The position numbers and the translations under genes were made by a program. Source: Przewalskia tangutica (Eukaryota > Streptophyta > Magnoliopsida > Solanales > Solanaceae). From it: 64,000 nt of DNA. The DNA lies in the NCBI GenBank assembly GCA_029844215.1, contig CM056736.1, positions 25,233,501 through 25,297,500 of the forward strand, read 5' to 3'. Shown piece by piece: positions 21,521 through 32,241 of the stretch. Position 1 is the stretch's first letter, and each line of letters starts with the position of its first letter. The notes beneath the pieces are model-generated. The model saw nothing but the letters and a program-made list of their open reading frames with translations, had not been told where the DNA came from and made no database searches.

Positions 21521-21529
21521 TTACTTGAT

Positions 21530-23629
21530 CAAGTGTACCAACATTTAATCATATAACCTGAACAAACAGAATATCTGAGATCGACAAGGCCACTATATGC
21601 AGCAATCTGAAAGATAAAAAAGAGATGATAATATCGATACAAGGGCAACACAAAAGATATATACACGAAGGCCGACAAGGCCACTATATGTAGCAATCTG
21701 AAAGATAAAAAGGACATGACAATATCAATACAAAGATAGCCCAAAAGATATATACATAACGGCCGACAAGGCCGCAATATGTATCAGTATAAAAACACCA
21801 AGGTCGGCAAGGCCATAGCAAACACACTAGACATACATCATTAGTCTACAAGCCTTCTAAGAGTAAAACACTTGTGATATGATCGGGACAGGGCCTCGAC
21901 CTACCCATAAGTCTATACATAATGATACCAAAACCTCTAGACGCAGCTAACTTCGGAAGACACATGGAGCATACCAATCGACCACTGAACTCGAGCAACC
22001 AGGAAGCTTGTCAGACTCCTTGCCAAAACCTGCAGCATGAAATGTAGCGCTTCCGGCAAAAAGGACGTTAGTACGGAAAGAATGTACTATGTATGTAAGG
22101 CAACAAAGTAAATATATGAACAAGACATCAAGAGTAAGAGAGTATAAGAGACAACCTGATAATCTGAATGCCACATAAGATGCACAACATAAGATCTATA
22201 GAACCACATTGGGTCTCATATATATATATATATAATAGATCGCTCAATCGATTATAGCTCAGTGGTATTCATATAATAATTACCTCGCTCAACCAGTGGT
22301 GTTTATATCATACATACATCGCCCACTGACACTAATAATTCAGTGGTGTTTATACAATAATGACATAGGAATAACATTTAGGCTCATTTCTCAATCACTT
22401 ATTAAACTTATTCAGAATGATGTAAGGTAGTTAATCTTCTGAATGATGTTATGGATGTTACTTTTGACACATTTTCCTTCAGAATGAATCAAGACTCACA
22501 ATATGACTCAAAACATCAATCACGAAGACAATATCAAAGGTAACATGTGAATCTACAAGATATCACGAGTGAAGTATTTACGATACACACTTCTTTTAAG
22601 TTTTTCTTCAGAGGTTGTTTGGGAAACAAATTCATGTCGAAAGAGAAAAAGGATAGTCATTACATACTTTTATTGTATTGATCAATTGTCGATAATAACG
22701 GAACCAATCCCTTGACAAGTCAATAAATACGGAAACGATCACAATTCTACTAATAAGCTCTAGAGAAGCGTACAATAATATGACAAGCGACAAGCTCATT
22801 TAACACTCGATTACACGACGTTTCTCCATGCCTTCTTCCTCCCAAATCCCATAATAATAACAACAATACATAACCACAACTATATCTACATATTCAGAAC
22901 TTCAACAACTATGAACGACCCCACGATATGTTGTAATAAGATCAAACTAAAGAACTCATGACTTCTGATTACCATCTCATGAGCCCCCACAAGAACAACA
23001 CCTCTAAAGCTTATACAAGCTTAAACACATGAAGAGGCGAGGATTTCTTGCCTTTGGATAACAAGCCTTTCCACAACTTGGAAGAAGCTTCAACTTCACA
23101 ACAACGTGGAAGCAACGACTACACGAGCACCACGACTTTCTCGAAGGATAATTCTGGTCAAAACCTTATATATCTTCACTTGGATGGTGTAGGAACCTCT
23201 AGGGAGCTTCCTTGGAGCCTAAGGACATGTTTAAATATTTAGAGTAAAAAAATGAAGCTCCCACCGCTAACAACTTATATATATAGCCGACCTACGGCCT
23301 CAGATATGAGGTGGCATATGCGGTGTGCAGTCATGATGTGCGATCGCATATCCACCACATCATTAAACCAGAAACTTTCTCCAAAACGCTGGGTATGCGG
23401 CCAATTTGGGGCCTGAGTTGTGGGTCACAAACTCCCTATGTGATGTCACATCTCCCCTTTCCTCGATGAACTTTGTTGAAAAGCATGTTTTTCGATTCGT
23501 TTAACCTCTAAACCTCATGACACCTCCTTATCTTTGATTTAAAACATAAGTAACCTGATGAAAGACTTTTCTCGGAGTTTATCTTGGTTAACTACTACGC
23601 ATCTGAATGCAAAAGTACGGAGTGTTACA
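21530..23629 (-). mobile_element. Gypsy-type LTR, probably solo (left border uncertain)
   Basis: On the minus strand the LTR starts at 23629 with TGTAACACTCCG, a common start of plant gypsy LTRs. It includes a TATA-like region at 23270-23285 (tatatatatag on plus), a leader rich in 'ccttg' and, near its far end, the 91-bp repeats at 21583-21830. No pol similarity is found on either side, so it appears as a single LTR of about 2.1 kb. No target duplication could be matched, hence the moderate confidence. Confidence 0.5.
21583..21830. repeat. 91-bp tandem repeat, GACAAGGCC units
   Basis: The marker gacaaggcc starts at 21583, 21674 and 21765, a period of 91, and a shortened variant ggcaaggcc is at about 21806. 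Each unit has 'aatctgaaagataaaaa' and 'aaaagatatatacat'. It lies within the LTR. Confidence 0.85.
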
Positions 23630-24003
23630 CATATGGTGTTGTGAAAGTGTTGCCATGTGTATATTTTGAATTTTATTTTATTTTTTATAATAATCCTTTT
23701 TCTTTTCCTTTTTTTCATTATATTCCTTTTATTTCCTTCATTTTCTAGTTATAACTCTAGTCTAGAAATTTCTAAACAAACTTCACAATTAATCAGCTAT
23801 AATAATACTTTTGAAACCAAAATGGATTACAATTTGGAAAAGACTCAAACCTAAACAACTCAACAACTAAAGCAATTTCTTTCTCCGGAACAGATTGTTT
23901 CGTTTTTTTTTTGGTAACTAACATTTTGAATTAATCACCAGTAAACATTTATTTTGGTAACTGAATTTTCATTAGCAGGGAAAATATTTGCATTTGTTCA
24001 TTA
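23630..24003. other. Insertion target flank, possibly retroposon 3' end
   Basis: No gene. A T-run at 23899-23912 followed by two copies of 'ttggtaact' could be the A-tail of a minus-strand retroposon. The sequence is interrupted at 24004-24008 (CAAAA) by the copia insertion and resumes at 40123. Confidence 0.3.
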
Positions 24004-24008
24004 CAAAA

Positions 24009-24163
24009 TGTAAGACTTTGAAAATATTCTCATCAACTGTATTCATAAGGGAATAATATATACACCATATACAATAATGAAACAAGAGTAAATCATACCT
24101 AATATCTTCCTAGTCAATCCATAATAATCCTAACATAATATTTCTACTTTATTATTTTACTAC
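24009..24163 (-). mobile_element. Copia B 3' LTR, distal piece
   Basis: Starts on plus as tgtaagactttgaaaatatt, the same as 39909 onward in the other LTR. It is cut at 24163 by the insertion whose 5-bp duplication is ACTAC (24159-24163). The other LTR shows the uninterrupted sequence at 40050-40070. Confidence 0.92.
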
Positions 24164-26533
24164 TGTGGCGCCCGTTTTTGACCTCGGGGTCTGAAAGGTA
24201 TCCGCAACATTGTTCTTTGGCGCGGTTCCCTCGATGGAGCAATAATGCCGATTTTAAGGAGTCGTCACCTAATTATTTAAGTGAATTAGGACACTTGATT
24301 TATTGCAATAAAAATACTGCAATTAATCTCCATTTAATGGTCTGCGAAATTAATGAGATTCTGGATCAGGGTTCTTTATTATCCTAAAGGAAAGGGATTA
24401 AACATTTTTAAGATCCGCTAACTTGTGGTTATCCGTTTAAACATAGGTTAATTATTTATTGCCTTTTTATTCTACATATTCTAAGCAGTTTTCATAATTT
24501 ACAATTACAATGGAATGCAATACGGAATAATAAAGCTAAAATCGAAATAAACTCCGGGACATCTTTTAGCCCTTTTTAGGTCTTCTGCACAAGATGATCT
24601 CCGGGTACCTGCACAAACACTTAGTAAAAGTGTTAGTAATAGAATAAATAATTTTAAAGTAATAGCAAGAATTAATAAGTAAAGCCAAAAATAAACCCGT
24701 CTTTTGCACATGGGAGACCTTGGAAATCAGACGGAGATTCCTTCATCGGCCAATATTGCTAGAAACAATAAAATAAATAAAGCCTTCAGATCCGCGCCAA
24801 AACAGTAATAGTTTTAAACACGGAGGACTCAGATATATAAAAAATAAAGTGAGACATCCTAAACAAGTCCGGCTGCGAAATTCGCCCCGCCAGCGCATGT
24901 TGGTTATCCTGTGTAAGTGGAAGAAATCATCATTGCCCAGAAAGCTTCATTTTATTTTATTTTCCGTCTTTGCAACTGTGGAGGCCTCAAAAATCGACGG
25001 ATAACTTTTTCATTGGCTAATGTGTGGTATCTTCTTCAAAATCAATTTAATAACATGAACAAAAGGGCAAAAAATCGCCAAAAAAAATTTCCAAACCATC
25101 GTAAGTAAGCAACATACAGCGACACATATCGCAAGAAAAGCATCAACATCCAACGGGATTCCAGAACGTCGCTGGAGCGACGAATTCAAAAAATCAGTGA
25201 CAACAAAATAGGCGACACGACAAACTCAAATGTACCGCGGAACAGTGAAAACAACATAGACGGAGAAATGAAAAATGATCCAAAATCTGTCCGAAAAGAT
25301 AACAAAACCAGTAGACAATAGCAACACCAGTCCGACGAAAATAATAAAACAGTAACCAGCAGTCGCCGGAGTTTAAAAACTCCGGCGAGATTCAAATCAA
25401 GAAATAAATCAGTCCAAACAAACAAAATATATAACTACAAAGTTAAAGAATAACTCATAGCTTCGTCGGAGTGCAAATGCGGCGAGATTGGGATGGCGGC
25501 GTCACTTCCACGGCTATCGCCGGAGCGACGCCTCCAGTGGTTTGAGCGCAGAACAGGGGCGGGCAGTGGGGTGTGAGGCGGGTTGTGGGGGTTGTTGGAG
25601 ATGGAGACATGGCCGTGTTGGTGCAGTTCACCGGAACAATGGTTCAAGGTCGACAGTTCAGTGGGGTAGAGCTCTGGCGATAGGTAGCAGCGACGTCGGG
25701 CAGAGGTGGTCTGGGAGTTCGACGGGAGTGACGACGATTTGTGGGTGTTCGGGGGGTTGTTGGTGTTTTGTGGATATGTGGCTGGTGGATATTGGTTGGG
25801 TTCGCCGGAACTCGAGCTCCGGCGATGGGTGGCGGGAGCATGGATTGAAGGAGTTAAAAAATGAAAATGGGAGCAGGGGAAGTATGCGGCTGGAGTGTTT
25901 TGTTCGACAGGAAGGAGGTTTTGTCGGAGATGGCGGCGGCGGACGAAGAGAAGAGATGGGTTGAAGAAGATGGTGAGGGAGAGTGAGGTGCGACTGTTGT
26001 GTTGTTGTCGTTGGGGGGCAAGATTTTTTATTTATAGGGGTATTTAGGTTTTGGGTATTGGGGGAAAAGATGAAAGGAGTACTGGGCCTCATTTTTGGGT
26101 CTCAGTTTGGGCTTCTCTTTTCGGCGGATTGGACTGATCCAGATTGTGCCTCGGACTGGACTGATTTGACAAAAATGCAAAACGGGTTCATTATTTAATT
26201 GAAATTATTTAAAAAGATACAAAATAATCAAAATGAAAATACTGATGCAATAATAATAAAATACAATATTTAAGAAATATTTAATGTCAATTAGAAGTAA
26301 AAACGAGATGTCAACTAATTATTTAAAGAGATACAAACATAATAATAATAGAAACATAATATTAACAAAGACATAATGCTTAATTTAAAATAAAAAGATG
26401 CAATGCATTTTGTGAAAAATAAACATAGAATATTATGTAAAAAATGCAAAACATGATGATTAAAATGTGGTGTCCTAAAATGCTTAAAATTGCAAGAAAT
26501 GACTAAAAGATGGATCAAAATTGGGTGTCAACA
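24164..26533 (-). mobile_element. LARD 3' LTR
   Basis: 2370 bp, from TGTGGCGCCCG to GGTGTCAACA on plus. It is the longer and complete of the two LTRs. A GC-rich segment lies at 25450-25990 and AT-rich parts on either side. Reading frames of up to 158 codons in the GC-rich segment are not shared intact with the other LTR, so I do not call genes. Confidence 0.88.
26029..26036 (-). promoter_or_regulatory. TATA box in LARD left LTR
   Basis: TATAAATA on the minus strand, about 500 bases inside the LTR start at 26533. The counterpart is at 33991-33998. The GC-rich segment lies downstream and would be the transcribed leader. Confidence 0.5.
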
Positions 26534-26879
26534 GATTGTCCCTCTTTGACCGAAGACAATGAAAGAGTTTTCGGACAAAGACGTTGACTTGTAGCCAATT
26601 TTGTCTCCATCGTCAGAATTAAAACAAAGATCAAGAAAATGAATGGGCAAAAGCTGATGCAGATTCAAAATTTTGTCCAGTGTCGAATTATGATGACACT
26701 GGGTCGTTGTGATGCCAAAATAAAAGGCAAAGCTGATGCAGATTTAAAATTTGTCTCAATGTCGAATTATGAGGACAATGGGTTGCTGCGATGCTAGAAA
26801 ATTAAAGCAGGAAGACGCCGATTCAAAATTGTCCCAGTGTCGAATTATGATTGACACTGGGTTACAAGTGATGTGGTGC

Positions 26880-28275
26880 TGTAAAAGACAGGGTGTTTGT
26901 TCCCTGAAATGCCTCTAGGATGTTTGTTCCTGAGGTCCAAATGCAAAAGGTGTTTGTAGATGCTGATGGTGTCATTGCATGAACGCGATGCAGATGTTCG
27001 TCGTTGCACAGACGAAGTATAGATGAAGTTGTTGCATAGGCTTACATGAAATGGCGTCGTTGCATAGACGCGATGCAGATGCTCATCATTGCATAGACGA
27101 AACATAGATGAAGTCGTTGCATAGGCTTACATGAAATGATGTCGTTGCATAGACACGATGCAGATGTTCGTCGCTGCATAGACGAAGCATAGATGAAGCC
27201 GTTGCATAGGCTTATATGAAATGGTGTGGTTGCATAGACGCGATACAGATGTTCGCCGTTGCATGAACGAAACATAGATGAAGCCGTTGCATAGGCTTAC
27301 ATGAAATGGTGTCGTTGTATAGGCTTACATGAAATGATGTCGTTGCATAGACGCAATGCAGATGCTCGTCGTTACATAGACGAAACATAGATGAAGCTAT
27401 TGCATAGGCTTAGATGAAAGGGCGTCGTTGCATAGACGCGATGCAGATGCTCATCGTTGCATAGACAAAACAAGATGAAGCCGTTGCATATGCTTACATG
27501 AAATGGCGTCGTTACATAGACGCGATGCAGATGCTCGTCATTGCATAGAAACATAGATGAAGTCGTTGCATAGGCTTACATGAAATGGCGTGGTTGCATA
27601 GACACGATGCATATGTTCGTCGTTGCATAGACGAAGCATAGATGAAGCCGTTGCATAGGCTTACATGAAATGACGTCGTTGCATAGACGCGATGCAGATG
27701 TTCGTCGTTGCATGAACGAAACATAGATGAAGTCATTGCATAGGCTTACATGAAATGACGTTGTTGCATAGACGCAATGCAGATGCTCGTCGTTGCATAG
27801 ACGAAACATAGATGAAGTCGTTGCATAGGTTTAGATGAAAGGGCGTCGTTGCATAGACGCGATGCATATGCTCGTCATTGCATAGACGAAACATAGATGA
27901 AGCCGTTGCATAGGCTTACATGAAATGACATCGTTTCATAGATGTGATGCAGATGCTCGTCATTGCATAGACGAAACATAGATGAAGCCGTTGCATAGAC
28001 TTACATGAAATGACGTTGTTGCATAGACACGATGCAGATGTTCGTCGTTGCATAGACGAAGCATAGATGAAGCCGTTGCATAGGCTTACATGAAATGACG
28101 TCGTTGCATAGACGCGATGCAGATGTTCGCCATTGCATGAACGAAACATAGATGAAGTCGTTGCATAGGCTTACATGAAATGACGTCGTTGCATAGACGC
28201 GATGCAGATGTTCGTCGTTGCATGAACAAAACATAGATGAAGTCGTTGCATAGGCTTACATGAAATGGTGTCGTT
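26880..28275. repeat. 85-bp minisatellite built of three 28-bp subunits
   Basis: About 15 copies. Each 85-bp unit has three parts that all begin with cgttgcatag: one continuing gcttacatgaaatgg, one acgcgatgcagatgttcg, one acgaaacatagatgaagc. The array is inside the LARD. Open minus-strand frames of 60-86 codons over it are repeat translations. No unique spacers exist. Confidence 0.93.
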
Positions 28276-28615
28276 TTAAGGACGTACCTGCTTTGTGACT
28301 CGTCTGGGTTGAGATAACGTCATTGTATAGACGTTGTGTGTTTGTAACCCGCATGGGCCTATTGTTGTCCTCCCGCCTTTGCTGATATGAAGATCCTGCT
28401 TCAAAGAAAACTTGTGAGTTTTAGGTTAGTAGTGATAGATCCGCGTCAAATTTGTAGCTTTGGCTCTTGACGCTTGCATGCTCAGACTGGTTTAGACTTA
28501 GGGGTGTATCGGTATCGACTTATGATGACGCTGGGCTTGTTGGTGATGCGGGATGAGTGGGACGATGCTCGAGGCCGCTTCTGCCATTCGTTGGGAAGGT
28601 TGGCTGAATGCTCTG

Positions 28616-28812
28616 CGCGGGCTTGCTGGATGCTGAGAATGTTGGCTGAATGCTGCGAATGCTTGCTGAATGCTGCGATTGCTGATGTAGTCTCTGCACG
28701 GACTTGCTGGATGCTACGAATGCTTGCTGAACGCTGCGATTGCTGATGTAGTCTTTGCACGGACTTGCTGGATGCTGCGAATGCTTGCTGAATGCTAGTC
28801 TCTGCACGAACT
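28616..28812. repeat. Short tandem repeat, TGCTGGATGCT type
   Basis: Motifs cttgctggatgct, gaatgcttgctgaa and gctgcgattgctgatgtag repeat with a period of about 70, two and a half times. Part of the LARD interior. Confidence 0.75.
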
Positions 28813-28859
28813 TAACTCTGACGGAAATTGCTCATATCTCTTTTCGGAATGTGAAGATT

Positions 28860-29260
28860 TCTAATGGTGACCGAAGCCGACTTAGGCCACCTACGTATCC
28901 TCATGAGGGAAGCATGTCATGACGTAGTTCGTGATGCAAAAATGATTGTACAATTTTCAAAAAATGAGACCGAAGCCAATTTTGCCGCCTACGTATCCCG
29001 CTGAGGGAATCAGGTCAAGACGTAGTTCGTGATGCAAAAAAAAAATGACTGTACAATTTTAATAAAAATGAGACCGAAGCCAATGTGGCCGCCTACGTAT
29101 CCCGCTGAGGAAATCAGGTCAAGTCGTAGTTCGTGATGCAAAGAATAAGGATTTTTATGGGTTTTTCAAACAATGTGGACCGAAGCCAATGTGGACGTCT
29201 ACGTATCCCGCTGAGGGAATCAGGTCAAGACGTAGTTCGTGATGCAAAAAATGATAATTT
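28860..29260. repeat. About 100-bp tandem repeat, CGTAGTTCGTGATGC type
   Basis: Four copies near 28870, 28970, 29073 and 29170. Each has 'gaccgaagccaa', 'gcctacgtatcccgctgagg', 'aatcaggtcaagacgtagtt' and 'cgtgatgcaaa'. Diverged single copies are at 30570-30650 and 30910-30990. Confidence 0.85.
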
Positions 29261-32241
29261 TTATATATGTATTTTTTTTCCTGAAAAGTGGAAAGACAAC
29301 ATCACGTTCTGACTTCAGTTGATACCAACAATTAGTATTGTGCTTAGGAATTCTGTTATTCACTTCCAGTCTAACCAAGACTGACTTCTGGGTAATTCCT
29401 ATAGTTTCAAATGGTACCTCAGACACCTAAGTATCGACACATTTGCTTGCAGCCAAGGTTTCGAACTACACGTAATCTCGCGTTTCAATTGCCCTCACTG
29501 AAGAAAGTCTCATTTCTCACATATATTCCAGTATTTGAATTTTGGGACGTTTAGAGAAGTACGCTCACACTCAAAAGGATGTTCAATGCATGCAATTGTG
29601 ATATCATAGGCTTGGACATCATGTAAGTATTCACTAATGTGAGAACCCTCAGTATAAGATCATGTAGGGCTTGTCACGGGCTTGTAATATAGGTTTGGGG
29701 GAAATGAGTGAATATCATTTGGGTAAAAGTGACTAATCCTTCCTCGAGCGTTGGACTACGTCCGTGCTTGATATTTATGTGCTTTAATGCTAACCTGTTT
29801 TTTTTTGTCCCAGTTTTTCTGTATTGACTTCTTTTTGAATCTTTCGTTTGGAGCCCCCTCTTTCCAAAGTTATTCTCTCATTTTTATTCCTTTTTTTTTC
29901 GGGGCTTTTGATTTCTTCTTTTTGTGAAGTCGTCCTTTGTGTTTTCTTTTCCCTTTTGGGACTTTGATAATTTTTGTCTTTGCAAAATTCGACGCAGAAT
30001 TTTATCAGCTATTGCACATTTCTAAACCGCTCAAGGAGGTCGGGCCAAGAGAGGGATAGTGCATACACACTTAGAAAAGGTATAGGTGTGATATGCGGTT
30101 GTCGAAAGAATAAGTTTTAGGCTCAAAAGGGGTATACTACGGATAATGTTATTTGGTAGGCTGAAAAGGCTCAAACGGGTCAAAGAAAGCCTACGATCAT
30201 TTCCTACACCGAGTGTTACTCAGGATTTCGCCTCAACAAACATTCAGGCCAAGTTCTAGATCACAATGCAATGCAATTGAAATTATTCTAAAACTCACCA
30301 CACAATGCACATGAAACGATGAGGTTGGTTTCGTTCTTATCTTGAAAGCATGCAAGACAATGTCATTACAGGTGTGCGTGAGAGGTACCATAAGAATCTA
30401 TGGTTTACCACAAAGTCAACTTATATTGATTATTACTCGTTCTTTCCTATGCACACTCCTAACTGTGTTGGTATCAACCAAGTCAACAATGATACTTAAA
30501 AAATGTTTTTGTATTTTTGGATAACATTTTTTTTTTGTATTTATGAACAATTTTTTTTTTTGAATAAAGGGTACCGAACCCGAGTAGGGTTGCCTGCGTA
30601 TCTCATCTTTGACGAGAATCAGGTGTGCGTAGTTCGTTCAGATATGTTATAAAATGTATGATTTAAAAAGAATTCATTCATGAAAGAAATGCAAAAGTAA
30701 AAGCTGTGCAAAACAAATGATTGTTCAATATAAGACTAATGCAAAGTAAAAGGAATATAATGAAAAAATGAATGGATGTGATAGAAAGGAATGTAGTGCA
30801 TGAATGAATGTATGTGATAGAATGATTGAAATGCAATAATGAATGTCCGTGATTGGATAAATGCAATGAATGGGTGAACCAAATATGTCCCCCTTTTTTT
30901 TTTATGTGGTGATGTCAAACTCAAGATGAGTTGCCTACGTATCACACCGTATGGTGAGAATCAGACACGCGTAGTTCGGGATGATTATGTTGTAAAATGC
31001 ATGATAGAATTATGTAATCAACACTAGACATATCAATTAAATTTATAAATATGTATAAAAATACAAAATATAGGACCCAGAGCGATGCTTCGTTGAATCT
31101 GGTATAAGTTGACTTCTTTCCGTCAACATAACTCCAACTCATTCTTGTGATGATTTTTTTTCTTTTTCTTCCCCTTTTTTTTTCCGGCCCCCTCGACTAT
31201 TTGCGAGGACGGTCTTCCTGCAAAAAATATGACAAATGGGTGAGAGTAGGCAAGCCACAAAATAATAAAATGTAAGGGCGTGACAATATAGTCAAAGACT
31301 CCCCTGCTTGGTTCGATCGGACTGGTGGTTGATGCTTCACAAAGTCCAAATCGCGTTGTTCAAGAGCGATTTACGCAGTAGAAGCCCTGATTGCAATGTG
31401 ACAACAAAAGGTGCAAAAATGCAAATGCTCGTGGCCGGAGTTACAACAAGGGTACTTATTGCATTAAATAATATGTACAGAATTGCTAGCGACAACAATA
31501 GTAAACAAAAACATGCAAATCAAGCGCGCGCCCTATGCATGAGACATCTCTTATGCCAGAGGTTGGCCTAAACGCCAGATATGCGAGATTGAGATAGATT
31601 GACCAAAGTTGCTAAACATTAATGCTTTTGTTGGAAATGACGACCAAATGACGGTGCACTTTTCTCAATTTCGGCGTGTCATGATCAGTCTTGGATCCGT
31701 CTATCGTCATCACGCTACACATAGTATGTTAATGGGTCGTTGAGTTGTGAAATCCGTCGACAAGTTTGGTGGATTTCTAATTGTGGCGTTAATACCAAGG
31801 ATTAACCCACCTAAGGTTTATGCATGCATGACTTAATATAAAAGGGTGGTATAGCTCTATCTTAAGCTTTCTAAGATTTGGCTTACTAGACGCAAGGTTC
31901 CCGAGCGGACAACTCGAGTGAGAAGGCTACGCTGCCACCGGTTAGACCGGGCACTCCACGTATATTACCAACTCTCCTAAATTTGGGTTTTGAAGAAAGA
32001 ATTTTGCTGATTCACCAAGCACACCTCGCATGTAGTGTGTGATAGTGTGAATTTTTCAGAGTGGAAGAAATATGAGCGGAATGCCAGTTTAAGGAAAGCA
32101 GTAAAAGCAAATATCAATTAAAACAGTTAAGCATACAAAATTAAAGCAAGCAATTTTAAGGCATTTAAAACAAATAAAAGCAAATAAAGCCAAATAATAA
32201 TAAACCTAGATTTGCTATGGTCAAGAACCTGATTATCCAAG
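29261..32241. other. LARD interior without genes
   Basis: No polyprotein similarity in six frames. The stretch holds the single CGTAGTTCG motifs noted above, a T-rich segment at 29790-29960 and, toward 32200, the sequence next to the 5' LTR. The primer-binding site cannot be placed because the end of the right LTR is missing or diverged. Confidence 0.6.

Noticed and set aside
25488..26092. Open frames of 158 (plus) and 144 (minus) codons in the LARD LTR
   Set aside because: They result from high GC content and are not kept intact in the partner LTR at 33.45-34.0 kb.
26880..28275. CRISPR-like appearance of regularly spaced repeats
   Set aside because: The units are contiguous tandem copies without unique spacers, in a plant retroelement; it is a minisatellite.
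28474..28807. Overlapping frames of 90-95 codons on both strands
   Set aside because: They are translations of the short tandem repeat; no protein family.
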